Assembly (NCBI GenBank): GCA_021647445.1
Contig: JAKIUS010000062.1
Span: 1-7,787, forward strand
DNA length: 7,787 bases
DNA from: Geopsychrobacter sp.
GTDB taxonomy: Bacteria > Desulfobacterota > Desulfuromonadia > Desulfuromonadales > Geopsychrobacteraceae
Direction: 5' to 3'
The position numbers and the translations under genes were made by a program. A model generated the notes under the pieces. It was given only the letters and a program-made list of their open reading frames with translations, did not search any database and was not told where the DNA came from. Of this stretch, positions 1-6,331 are shown piece after piece. Numbering within the stretch: position 1 is the first letter of the stretch; each line of letters starts with the position of its first letter.

Positions 1-793
1 CCTTATTGACAGATTCGGGTGCAGCGGTCAGGAAACTATGGCTGACCTGGGCTTGCCGACCCAGAAAAATTTCAGGTTTGCAGCAAGGGATTCGAGCAAG
101 AATATCAGCGATCTCCTGCGTTGCCAGATCCGGATGGTTATTTTCATCACTTAAATGAGCCAGGAAGACCGCTTCAAGACCGTCCCAGGCCAATTGATGC
201 AAAAGTTTGGCGGCCGCTTTGTTGGAAAGATGCCCATGACGACCCTGAATACGTTGTTTGAGTTTCCAGGGATAGGGACCATCAAGCAGCATCTGCTCAT
301 CATGGTTACATTCGAGAACCAGAATACGTGACCCTTCAAGGCAATCAGCCACCAAGCGCGTTGAAAGTCCGAGGTCGGTGGCATAACCGATGCGCCCCTC
401 AGGGGAATCGATCACAAAACCGACCGGGTCAACAGCATCATGGGTCGTCGAAAAGGTCGATATTTTAAGCCCGGCATGGGTAAACTGATCACCGGCTGAA
501 AAATAACGCAGATCCGCGATGGTTCCGAGACGGGTTATGGCGGCAGCTGTTTCAGGAACAATATAGACAGGAAGGTTATGGCGTCGAGCGAGGGGGCCGA
601 TACCGTTGACATGATCATGATGCTCATGAGTCACCAGCACGGCATCGATATCATCGGCACAGAGATCGATTTCACGCAGTCGTCGGTCGATTTCACGCGC
701 TGAAAGACCGGCATCGATCAACAGGCGGCAACCGTCCGTTTCGATCAATGTCACATTGCCGCGACTTCCACTGGCTAACAGGCAGACCCGCAC
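1..793 (-). CDS. MBL-fold metallo-hydrolase, YycJ/WalJ-like (3' end outside window)
   Basis: Reading the minus strand from GTG at 793 gives 264 codons with no stop before the window edge, so the C-terminus is missing, though this subfamily is usually about 250-270 residues and little should be lost. The start reads VRVCLLASGSRGN, matching the LxSGSxGN opening of YycJ-like proteins. An in-frame TAA at 820-822 leaves this GTG as the only start; AAGGGA lies 12 bases upstream, a rather long spacing. Visible metal-site motifs are THEHHDHVNG (H56, H58, D60, H61), TTHDA with H118, ATDLG with D140, and a late HGHLSN with H188, a full dinuclear set. In the wider family such enzymes act as nucleases or phosphodiesterases; WalJ affects DNA-replication and cell-wall coordination in Firmicutes. 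The substrate here is unknown. It is divergent from gap and has its own promoter. The family call is firm, the role is not. Confidence 0.9.
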   Translation of the reverse strand, partial: MRVCLLASGSRGNVTLIETDGCRLLIDAGLSAREIDRRLREIDLCADDIDAVLVTHEHHDHVNGIGPLARRHNLPVYIVPETAAAITRLGTIADLRYFSAGDQFTHAGLKISTFSTTHDAVDPVGFVIDSPEGRIGYATDLGLSTRLVADCLEGSRILVLECNHDEQMLLDGPYPWKLKQRIQGRHGHLSNKAAAKLLHQLAWDGLEAVFLAHLSDENNHPDLATQEIADILARIPCCKPEIFLGRQAQVSHSFLTAAPESVNK

Positions 794-833
794 GAAATAT
801 ACTAGTCCCTTCTGCCCCTCTTAAGGCGAAGCC

Positions 834-862
834 CTTATACCTGAAATAAGGGGTCAGGGCAA
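834..862 (-). promoter_or_regulatory. Candidate sigma70 promoter of the MBL hydrolase gene
   Basis: On the minus strand TTGCCC (857-862, four of six matches to TTGACA) is followed after exactly 17 bases by TATAAG (834-839, five of six matches to TATAAT). Transcription would begin near 826-828, giving a leader of about 35 bases before the GTG at 793. A perfect 7-bp inverted repeat, CCCTTAT (832-838) and ATAAGGG (846-852), covers the -10 box and part of the spacer and could be an operator. Confidence 0.5.
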
Positions 863-939
863 GCAGAAAAAGTGTTAGAATCCAGGTGTATATCTTTTCA
901 TTGAAACCTGTTTGCATTTTGCTGAATTTTGTATAACCT

Positions 940-1062
940 TTCACTTTATATCGACCCTGAACCCATCATCTGTTTTTATACTCATGTCAAGGTGCATACC
1001 TGTATTCACGCAGGCGTCACTTGAAGGCTTTGACAAAGTCTAACCACCAAGAAAGAGCGGAG
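940..1062 (+). promoter_or_regulatory. Leader region of gap (weak promoter candidate, ribosome-binding site)
   Basis: The ribosome-binding site of gap is clear: GCGGAG at 1057-1062, eight bases before the ATG at 1071. No complete promoter stands out. The best -10 box is TATACT at 977-982, but there is no convincing -35 element 16-18 bases upstream. Other AT-rich candidates, TATAAC at 932-937 and TTTATA at 945-950, also lack a well-spaced -35. A possible leader fold pairs TCAAG(G)TG (987-994) with CACTTGA (1018-1024), enclosing CCTG (999-1002) and CAGG (1011-1014). This is weak evidence and the true start site is not resolved. Confidence 0.25.
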
Positions 1063-1070
1063 AACTTACT

Positions 1071-2081
1071 ATGGCCCACAAAATTGCGATTAATGGTTTC
1101 GGCAGAATCGGACGCAACCTGTTGCGCATCACGTCTCAAAGTGATCAACTTGAGGTGGTCGCAATCAACGATCTCACCGATGCCGAAACCCTGGCGCACC
1201 TTTTTAAATACGATTCGGTCCACGGAACCTTTGGTGGCGAAGTCGGGGTCGATAATGGGGATCTCATGGTTAATGGTCGTCGCGTCCGGGTCTTAAGCGA
1301 GCCTGATCCCGCCAAACTTCCCTGGAAAGAGTTGGATATCCATGTCGTTGTCGAATCGACCGGACGCTTTACCAAGCGCGACGCTGCGGCAAAACACTTG
1401 GAAGCCGGGGCCAAGCGAGTCCTGATCAGTGCGCCAGGCAAAGGGGATATCGACGGCACCTTCTGTCTGGGCATCAATGAAAAGAGCTACGATCCGCACA
1501 ATCATTTCATTATTTCAAACGCTTCGTGTACAACCAACTGCCTGGCCCCGGTAGCCAAGGTGCTGGATGATGAATTCGGCATCGTCAGCGGCTTGATGAC
1601 CACCGTCCACTCTTACACCAATGATCAGGTGATCCTCGATCTGCCGCACTCAGATCTGCGCCGTGGTCGGGCCGCCGGAATGTCGATGATTCCGACCACC
1701 ACCGGTGCCGCCAAAGCCGTCGGTCTGGTTCTGCCGCAACTGCAGGGAAGGTTATTCGGCATGGCGGTCCGGGTGCCGACTCCAAATGTCTCCTTGGTCG
1801 ACCTGGTTGTGAACACCCAAAAAGAGACCAGTGTCGAGGCGATCAATGCCGCCATGAAAGAAGCGGCCAATGGCCCTCTGCTGGGGGTACTGGCCTATAA
1901 CGATATCCCGCTGGTCTCATGCGACTTCAACGGTTCTTCGGCCTCATCGACCTACGACGCGCAATACACCACGGTTATCGACAAGCACATGGTTAAAATC
2001 ATCGCCTGGTACGACAATGAATGGGGCTACTCCTGCAGGGTTCATGATATGGTCGACTATATCGCCGAGCGTGAGCTTTAA
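1071..2081 (+). CDS. gap: Glyceraldehyde-3-phosphate dehydrogenase, type I, NAD-preferring
   Basis: This cytoplasmic enzyme oxidises and phosphorylates glyceraldehyde 3-phosphate to 1,3-bisphosphoglycerate in glycolysis, and runs in reverse in gluconeogenesis. The 336 residues are the usual length. The Rossmann motif INGFGRIGRN is at 7-16. The catalytic cysteine is C153 in SNASCTTNC (149-157), with partner H180 in TTVHSYTNDQ. The C-terminal WYDNEWGYS (313-321) is intact. An Asp in AINDLTD (31-37) and the Leu-Pro pair at 191-192 (DLPHSDLRR) are the features linked to NAD rather than NADP preference, so a glycolytic GapA-type role is more likely than a GapB type. The segment after ISAPGKG (120-125) differs slightly from the common APAKG form, with no effect on key residues. 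It is the first gene of the gap-pgk-tpiA cluster, but a strong stem-loop separates it from pgk. Confidence 0.98.
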   Translation: MAHKIAINGFGRIGRNLLRITSQSDQLEVVAINDLTDAETLAHLFKYDSVHGTFGGEVGVDNGDLMVNGRRVRVLSEPDPAKLPWKELDIHVVVESTGRFTKRDAAAKHLEAGAKRVLISAPGKGDIDGTFCLGINEKSYDPHNHFIISNASCTTNCLAPVAKVLDDEFGIVSGLMTTVHSYTNDQVILDLPHSDLRRGRAAGMSMIPTTTGAAKAVGLVLPQLQGRLFGMAVRVPTPNVSLVDLVVNTQKETSVEAINAAMKEAANGPLLGVLAYNDIPLVSCDFNGSSASSTYDAQYTTVIDKHMVKIIAWYDNEWGYSCRVHDMVDYIAEREL

Positions 2082-2097
2082 ACCGAAGCTAAAGCAT

Positions 2098-2143
2098 GAA
2101 TGAATGATAAAGCCGACAGTCTAGTCGGCTTTATCATTCATTC
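2098..2143 (+). terminator. Long stem-loop between gap and pgk, probable (partial) intrinsic terminator
   Basis: Positions 2098-2117 pair perfectly with 2124-2143, a 20-bp stem around the six-base loop AGTCTA. The core AAAGCCGAC (2109-2117) and GTCGGCTTT (2124-2132) looks like a classical rho-independent terminator, with the TTTATCATTCATT stretch as a weak T-rich tail that is itself part of the palindrome. Its symmetry means it could work on either strand. It starts 16 bases after the gap stop codon and lies 56 bases before pgk. A second, smaller hairpin follows: ACGAGC (2151-2156) with GCTCGT (2166-2171). Confidence 0.7.
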
Positions 2144-2199
2144 CCAAACAACGAGCATGTTTCAGGCTCGTAACGACAGCTCCCCCATGGAGGCTTCTT

Positions 2200-3390
2200 G
2201 TGTTTAATAAATTAACCATCGCCGATATTGAGGTTTCAAATAAACGCGTCTTCTGTCGTGTCGACTTCAATGTCCCGCTTGATGAAAACCTGACCATCAC
2301 CGACGACACCCGCATTCGTGCTGCCCTGCCGACGATTAAATACCTGCTCGACAACGGGGCCCGTCTGATTCTCGCTTCCCACCTGGGTCGACCCAAGGGG
2401 AAAATCAATCCAGATTACAGCCTGGCTCCTGCGGCGGCTCACCTGCAACAACTCCTCGGACAACCGGTCACCATGTCGCGTGACTGCATCGGTGACACAG
2501 TTAAACGGCAGATTGCCGGGCTCGCCTCGGGCGAAGTCATCCTGTTGGAAAATGTGCGCTTCCATGCTGGTGAGACCGATAACGCGCCTGAATTTGCGGC
2601 GCAACTCGCAGAACTGGCCGACATCTATGTCAACGACGCCTTCGGCACCGCCCATCGTGCCCACGCCTCCACCGAAGGTGTGGCTAAAATCCTGCAACCT
2701 GCAGCAGCAGGCTTCTTAATGCAGAAAGAGCTGAAATACCTCGGCGAAGCTCTGGCAAAGCCTGAACGGCCCTTTGTCGCGATCCTTGGTGGCGCCAAGG
2801 TCAGTGATAAAATTCAGGTCATTGAGCAACTCCTCGACAAGGTCGACAGCATCCTGATTGGTGGTGGCATGGCTTATACCTTCTTGAAAGCTCAGGGGAT
2901 CGATACCGGCACGTCCCTGCTAGAGGCTGATCGAGTTGAATTGGCGGCCGAACTCCTTGTAAAAGCCAAGGACAAAGGAGTTGATTTTCTGTTGCCCCAG
3001 GACCATCTGGTCGCCACCGAATTCAAGCCCGACAGCGCGGCCCAACTCTGTGACAACAACAATTTTCCAAACGATCGCATGGGCCTCGACATCGGTCCAG
3101 AAACGGTCAAAACATTTACAAAAAAGATCTCCGCTGCCAAAACGGTGGTCTGGAATGGTCCCATGGGCGTTTTTGAATTCGACGCCTTTGCCAACGGAAC
3201 TTTCGCCATCGCCGAAGCGCTAGCGACTGCAGATTGCCTGTCAATCATTGGTGGCGGCGATTCCGTTGCCGCAGTCAACAAAGCCGGGCTCAACACACAA
3301 ATGACCCACATCTCTACCGGTGGCGGTGCCTCCCTCGAATTTCTCGAAGGGAAAGAGCTCCCAGGCGTTGTGGCCCTGACCGACAAATAG
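2200..3390 (+). CDS. pgk: Phosphoglycerate kinase
   Basis: This enzyme transfers the acyl phosphate of 1,3-bisphosphoglycerate to ADP, giving ATP and 3-phosphoglycerate, so it acts directly after Gap. The 396 residues match the bacterial length. N-terminal substrate-domain signatures are RVDFNVPLD (20-28), a basic SHLGRPKG (60-67), ENVRFHAGE (117-125) and [13 protein letters not shown] (145-157). C-terminal nucleotide-domain signatures are GGAKVSDK (197-204), the GGGMAYTFL segment near 221-229, WNGPMGVFE (318-326), GGGDSVAA (351-358) and the closing [14 protein letters not shown] (372-385). All are intact. The start is GTG at 2200, preceded by GGAGG (2189-2193) at six-base spacing; no better in-frame start is seen. 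It is separated from gap by a terminator-like hairpin and from tpiA by an 85-base structured spacer. Confidence 0.98.
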   Translation: MFNKLTIADIEVSNKRVFCRVDFNVPLDENLTITDDTRIRAALPTIKYLLDNGARLILASHLGRPKGKINPDYSLAPAAAHLQQLLGQPVTMSRDCIGDTVKRQIAGLASGEVILLENVRFHAGETDNAPEFAAQLAELADIYVNDAFGTAHRAHASTEGVAKILQPAAAGFLMQKELKYLGEALAKPERPFVAILGGAKVSDKIQVIEQLLDKVDSILIGGGMAYTFLKAQGIDTGTSLLEADRVELAAELLVKAKDKGVDFLLPQDHLVATEFKPDSAAQLCDNNNFPNDRMGLDIGPETVKTFTKKISAAKTVVWNGPMGVFEFDAFANGTFAIAEALATADCLSIIGGGDSVAAVNKAGLNTQMTHISTGGGASLEFLEGKELPGVVALTDK

Positions 3391-3395
3391 ACCGA

Positions 3396-3464
3396 GTGAG
3401 GGGTCAGGGGTAAGTTGTGAGGCGTGTTTAGCGCGTCTCCTCTCCCCTCCTCATCACTCCTCAC
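3396..3464 (+). promoter_or_regulatory. Purine/pyrimidine-rich fold next to the tpiA ribosome-binding site
   Basis: GTGAGGGGT (3396-3404) can pair with ACTCCTCAC (3456-3464) as a nine-pair RNA stem with one G-U wobble. An inner AGGGG (3406-3410) can pair with CCCCT (3444-3448). The outer stem ends at the base just before the tpiA Shine-Dalgarno GGAG (3465-3468). The region could tune tpiA translation or be a mobile intergenic repeat; its function is inferred only from the pairing. It also carries an 11-base string found upstream of the MBL gene. Confidence 0.35.
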
Positions 3465-3475
3465 GGAGAAACCCC

Positions 3476-4228
3476 ATGCGTAAACCTGTTATTGCCGGCA
3501 ACTGGAAGCTGAACAAGACGATTGCCGAAGCCAAAGCCTTAACGACTGAACTGGTCGCGGGGCTTGCGGATGTTACCGATATAGAAATCATTATCGCGCC
3601 GGTCTTTACCGCCTTAAGCCCGGTCGCTGACCTATTGAAGGGCTCCCCGCTTCAACTGGCCGCCCAAAACTGCTATCCGCAAGAGACCGGAGCATTTACC
3701 GGTGAAGTTTCTCCGCTGATGCTCAAGGATGCAGGCTGCCAGGCGGTGATTATCGGTCATTCGGAGCGACGACAATTGCTGAAAGAATCGAATGAATTGA
3801 TCAATCAAAAAATCAAAAAAACCTTGGCAGCAGATCTCAAGGTTATCTTCTGCATCGGAGAGACCCTTGAAGAACGAGAAAAGGATCTGACCCTGGATAT
3901 CTTGACCACCCAGGTTAAAGGTGGACTCTTAGGGTTAGCGCCAGAGCAGATGACGGATGTCATCATCGCCTACGAACCGGTGTGGGCCATCGGTACCGGC
4001 AGAACCGCCAGCAATGAGCAGGCACAAGAAGCCCACTCGTTTATCCGTGGTCTGCTTTTAGGGCTATTCGACCAAGCGACCGCCGATGCCTGTCGAATCC
4101 TCTATGGAGGCAGCGTCAAACCGGCAAACGTCGACGGCTTGATGGCCCAGGATGATATCGATGGCGCTTTGGTCGGCGGGGCCAGTCTCAAGGCCGCCGA
4201 TTTCTGTCGCATCGTTAAATTTGAGTAA
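3476..4228 (+). CDS. tpiA: Triosephosphate isomerase
   Basis: This cytoplasmic TIM-barrel enzyme interconverts dihydroxyacetone phosphate and glyceraldehyde 3-phosphate, supplying the Gap substrate. The 250 residues are the normal length. Substrate-binding N9 and K11 lie in GNWKLNKT (8-15). The catalytic histidine H95 is in IIGHSERR (92-99) and the catalytic base E167 in AYEPVWAIGTG (165-175), which continues into the flexible loop. The phosphate-gripping YGGSVKP (210-216) and GGASL (234-238) are present. The ATG at 3476 has GGAG at 3465-3468, seven bases upstream. It is the third gene of the glycolytic cluster. In many relatives secG follows tpiA; here a hairpin and an unrelated envelope-type operon follow instead. 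Confidence 0.98.
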   Translation: MRKPVIAGNWKLNKTIAEAKALTTELVAGLADVTDIEIIIAPVFTALSPVADLLKGSPLQLAAQNCYPQETGAFTGEVSPLMLKDAGCQAVIIGHSERRQLLKESNELINQKIKKTLAADLKVIFCIGETLEEREKDLTLDILTTQVKGGLLGLAPEQMTDVIIAYEPVWAIGTGRTASNEQAQEAHSFIRGLLLGLFDQATADACRILYGGSVKPANVDGLMAQDDIDGALVGGASLKAADFCRIVKFE

Positions 4229-4242
4229 CTTGTCTCTTCCCA

Positions 4243-4282
4243 GATGGTCTCGCACCCACCATAACAAGGGTGCGAGACCATC
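4243..4282 (+). terminator. 15-bp perfect hairpin after tpiA, no T-tract
   Basis: GATGGTCTCGCACCC (4243-4257) pairs perfectly with 4268-4282 around a ten-base loop (4258-4267). It starts 14 bases after the tpiA stop. No T-run follows on either strand, so it is not a textbook intrinsic terminator. It may stabilise the 3' end of the glycolytic mRNA, act with Rho, or mark the boundary between two transcription units. Confidence 0.5.
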
Positions 4283-4357
4283 ATGCTGAATTAGTTACAA
4301 ATGTGAGGCCAGATACCTGAACCTGAATCAAGCTTCTGTCCTCTCTGGAGGGAACCC

Positions 4358-5110
4358 ATGAAATACCTGCTCAGTGCAGCATCAATCCTGGCGGCTCTAT
4401 GCCTGGGCTTGTTGATTGCGCCAGTCTTAACGCCTCGACCTCAACCGATCGAGGGTTCGCTGGTGATTAATCAGAAAATCTACCAACCAAAAGAGCTGGA
4501 AAAACGTTTAAGAAATACCCCTTACTACTTTGAAAACAAAGGGGATTTATTGACGGACCTTATCTACCGAGAACTCCTACTGCAAGAAGCCAAAACAGAA
4601 CAGATCAACACCGAGACGGCTTTTCTCGATTCAATGCGCGACTTCTACGAACAATCGATGATCAAAACCCTGCTCGATCGCCAATACAAATCAGAGACAC
4701 ATCAACCCAGCAACGCTCAGGTGTCGGCCTGCCTCCCTTTTCTGGCAAGTCGGTTCCAGATCAGTCGTTTCTCTTATCCAGACCGGCAAGCTGCGCAGGA
4801 CAACCGTTCACCGAATATCCAAAAAGTCAACAGCGCCTATCTCGACCTTCCCGAGGATATGCGCGGGCCGGTTCTGGAGCTAAAAGGCGGTGCCTTGTCA
4901 ATGCCTCTCCACTCTGAAAACGGCTGGTATCGATTGCAACTAACGAATATTACCCCCCTTAAAACAACTGACCTCCCCGCACAGATTGAGCAGGACGTTC
5001 TCTGCAGAACCGAGTTGCAGAGACAATCGATACATAACTGGATAGAGTCCCTGTACCATAAATCGACTATTAAAATTCCAAGCAGTCTGTCAGACAATGG
5101 TAAGGGGTGA
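4358..5110 (+). CDS. SurA/PpiC-like exported protein with short, probably degenerate parvulin domain
   Basis: The 250-residue product begins with a hydrophobic helix (about 5-25) that is either a signal peptide or a membrane anchor. C15 is preceded by leucine, so it does not fit a lipobox. Residues 34-110 resemble the SurA N-terminal chaperone region: a short SLVINQKIY strand, a helix, then LLTDLIYRELLLQEAKTE (64-81). Residues about 120-200 are in the place of a parvulin domain and end with LELKGGALSMPLHSENGWY (173-191), resembling the closing strands of PpiC folds. The domain is short and I do not see a full active site, so chaperone rather than isomerase activity is more likely. The last helix, with HNWIESLYHKSTIKI, fits the family's C-terminus. 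GGAGGG at 4347-4352 supports the ATG. It is the first gene of a three-gene group, with its stop five bases before the next start. Confidence 0.6.
   Translation: MKYLLSAASILAALCLGLLIAPVLTPRPQPIEGSLVINQKIYQPKELEKRLRNTPYYFENKGDLLTDLIYRELLLQEAKTEQINTETAFLDSMRDFYEQSMIKTLLDRQYKSETHQPSNAQVSACLPFLASRFQISRFSYPDRQAAQDNRSPNIQKVNSAYLDLPEDMRGPVLELKGGALSMPLHSENGWYRLQLTNITPLKTTDLPAQIEQDVLCRTELQRQSIHNWIESLYHKSTIKIPSSLSDNGKG
5101..5110 (+). promoter_or_regulatory. Ribosome-binding site that sets the start of the HAMP protein
   Basis: TAAGGGGTGA differs by one deleted base from the anti-16S consensus TAAGGAGGTGA (with the central AGG reduced to GG). It sits five bases before the ATG at 5116. A longer reading from GTG at 5107 would put the start inside this site, so 5116 is preferred. 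The site also contains the stop codon (5108-5110) of the upstream gene, which suggests translational coupling. Confidence 0.7.
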
Positions 5111-5115
5111 GAATC

Positions 5116-5664
5116 ATGGCTAAAAAATTTCAACGTCGTAAACGCAACTATCTGATCAATAAAGATCTACAGGGTAAGCTCAGCTTACAGTATCTGCTCT
5201 TGACCATTGTCGGGATTCTCTTGTTCGGTGGTTTCTTTATTCTCAGTGCCAACGATCATCTGACCATCAGCTATGAGAACGATGCCATCAAAGTCGGCAA
5301 TACGTCCAGTATGCTGCTGGCCGAATTTATAAAGAATGAAGGTCTGTTTCTGCTCCTCGGCGGCCTGTTTATCATCATCATCACGATTGTCTGGACCCAC
5401 CGCATAGCTGGGCCTCTCTATCGCTTTGAACAAACCCTGGCGGCCATGTGTGAAAGGGATCTAAATCAAAGAATTTTCCTGCGTAAAGGGGATGAAGGGA
5501 AAGAGCTCGGCACCCTGATCAACAGCCTTAACCAATCCCTTGGCAGGGATATTGAGCAATTAAAAGTCTTTAGTGAAAACCTGACAGAAAGCGCTGAGAA
5601 GCAGCAGATCCAGGAACTTCTGAACCGGTTTGAGCTACCCGAAAAGACAGACCAACCCGATTAA
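5116..5664 (+). CDS. Two-helix membrane protein with HAMP domain and no output domain
   Basis: The product has 182 residues from the ATG at 5116. A basic N-terminus (KKFQRRKRNYLINKDLQGK) precedes membrane helix 1 (about 25-44). A periplasmic segment of only about 30 residues follows, then helix 2 (about 77-94), which ends in THRIAGPLYRFE. Residues 96-145 look like a HAMP domain: a conserved proline at 100 in the first amphipathic helix, the RDLNQRI connector turn, and DEGKELGTLINSLNQSL as the second helix with its DEXG-type start. After HAMP there is only a helical tail to residue 182, with no kinase, cyclase, GGDEF or chemotaxis signalling module. It resembles proteins sometimes labelled methyl-accepting chemotaxis proteins in Geobacter-type genomes, but the signalling domain is absent. 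It may sense or relay a membrane signal to a partner by helix packing. The stop is 12 bases before the next gene. Confidence 0.75.
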   Translation: MAKKFQRRKRNYLINKDLQGKLSLQYLLLTIVGILLFGGFFILSANDHLTISYENDAIKVGNTSSMLLAEFIKNEGLFLLLGGLFIIIITIVWTHRIAGPLYRFEQTLAAMCERDLNQRIFLRKGDEGKELGTLINSLNQSLGRDIEQLKVFSENLTESAEKQQIQELLNRFELPEKTDQPD

Positions 5665-5676
5665 CAACGGAACAGC

Positions 5677-6198
5677 ATGAAATATTTGCTCCCTCTGCTG
5701 TTGCTGGTTGTGCTTGGACTCTCGGTTCAACAATCTGCTGCGGCAGAAATCAATACAGCATTTGCATTGATCAAATGCCCTGATCAAAAATTATTGAAAA
5801 CTTTTAACCAAAAGGTCAGAAGTCGTGGCTACGGGTTCGGGTTTGGTCATAAAAAATCCGGTAATCCGCAAGAGACGGCACGCCGGCAGGTCAATCAATT
5901 GATTGGTCGCATTCAAGAGATTCTCGACATGCGGCCTAAAAATCTGCATTTCACCATTCAGATTTTAAGCTCACCACAGGAAGTCCAGGCGACATTCTTT
6001 AAAGAGTACAACCGCAAGGTCGACTACATCGCCTTCTATTCGCCGCGCAGTGAAACAGTCTATCTTTCGACCAAGAAACTGCGCCGCACCGTCCTCGCTC
6101 ACGAAATGGCTCATGCAGTCATCGACCGTTATTTCGGCAAGGCCCCACCGGTTAAAATTCATGAACTTTTAGCCCAGTACGTCGAGAAGCAACTCTAA
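5677..6198 (+). CDS. Small secreted gluzincin-like (HEXXH) putative metalloprotease
   Basis: The 173-residue product starts with a clear signal peptide (MKYLLPLLLL core, likely cleavage after QSAAA at residue 23), giving a periplasmic protein of about 150 residues. Near its C-terminus is HEMAHAVID with H142, E143 and H146, the HEXXH zinc motif. It is followed after 16 residues by E163 in HELLAQYVE. The arrangement resembles MA-clan gluzincins of the 'HEXXH...EGLAXY' type, in which the later Glu is the third zinc ligand. A beta strand, SETVYLSTKKL (125-135), precedes the motif, as in that fold. The usual WLxEGLA tryptophan-glycine context is not kept, and the domain is very small, so activity is inferred only. 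GGA at 5669-5671 lies five bases before the ATG. It is the last gene of the three-gene group and is convergent with the downstream ligase gene. Confidence 0.65.
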   Translation: MKYLLPLLLLVVLGLSVQQSAAAEINTAFALIKCPDQKLLKTFNQKVRSRGYGFGFGHKKSGNPQETARRQVNQLIGRIQEILDMRPKNLHFTIQILSSPQEVQATFFKEYNRKVDYIAFYSPRSETVYLSTKKLRRTVLAHEMAHAVIDRYFGKAPPVKIHELLAQYVEKQL

Positions 6199-6262
6199 AG
6201 AGGACACCACCTTCCAAACAGCTATTATCTACTCCAAATCTCTTCAAGCGGCTACTCATCTT

Positions 6263-6331
6263 GTCATTCCCGCGTAGGCGGGAATCGAGTGGTTTTATGA
6301 GGCGTGGATCCTAAGCATTCGCGAAGATGAC
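6263..6331. repeat. REP/MITE-like palindromic intergenic element
   Basis: GTCATTCCCGCG (6263-6274) and the reverse complement of 6320-6331 agree at nine of twelve bases, forming imperfect terminal inverted repeats about 69 bases apart. Inside, ATTCCCGC (6266-6273) and GCGGGAAT (6278-6285) form a perfect 8-bp hairpin with a four-base loop. Strings of the GTCATTCCCGC...GCGGGAATC kind are known as dispersed intergenic repeats in many bacterial genomes. It carries no open reading frame. Only one copy is seen in this window, so dispersal is inferred. Confidence 0.55.

Noticed and set aside
693..944. Minus-strand open frame of 83 codons with a hydrophobic stretch, upstream of and overlapping the MBL gene
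   Set aside because: Its 3' half runs out of frame inside the well-supported MBL coding sequence, its 5' half covers the promoter region, and no family resemblance or good ribosome-binding site is seen.
1030..1035. TTGACA as a -35 box for gap
   Set aside because: It lies only 35 bases before the ATG, leaving no room for a -10 box and leader; no TATAAT-like sequence follows at proper spacing.
1145..1505. Minus-strand open frames inside gap
   Set aside because: They lie opposite a fully conserved GAPDH sequence and show low-complexity Ser/Arg-rich translation typical of antisense reading.
2098..2143. Palindrome between gap and pgk as an insertion-sequence end or attachment site
   Set aside because: There is no matching second end, target duplication or transposase; the sequence fits a terminator stem better.
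2892..3464. 190-codon minus-strand frame opposite the end of pgk
   Set aside because: The frame is antisense to intact PGK motifs and the translation has no recognisable domain; its length comes from codon bias on the coding strand.
4064..4284. Minus-strand frames over the tpiA end and the hairpin
   Set aside because: They overlap conserved tpiA coding sequence and begin within the palindrome; no supporting features.
5107..5115. GTG at 5107 as the start of the HAMP protein
   Set aside because: It would begin inside the strong Shine-Dalgarno TAAGGGGTGA and overlap the previous stop; the ATG at 5116 has ideal spacing.
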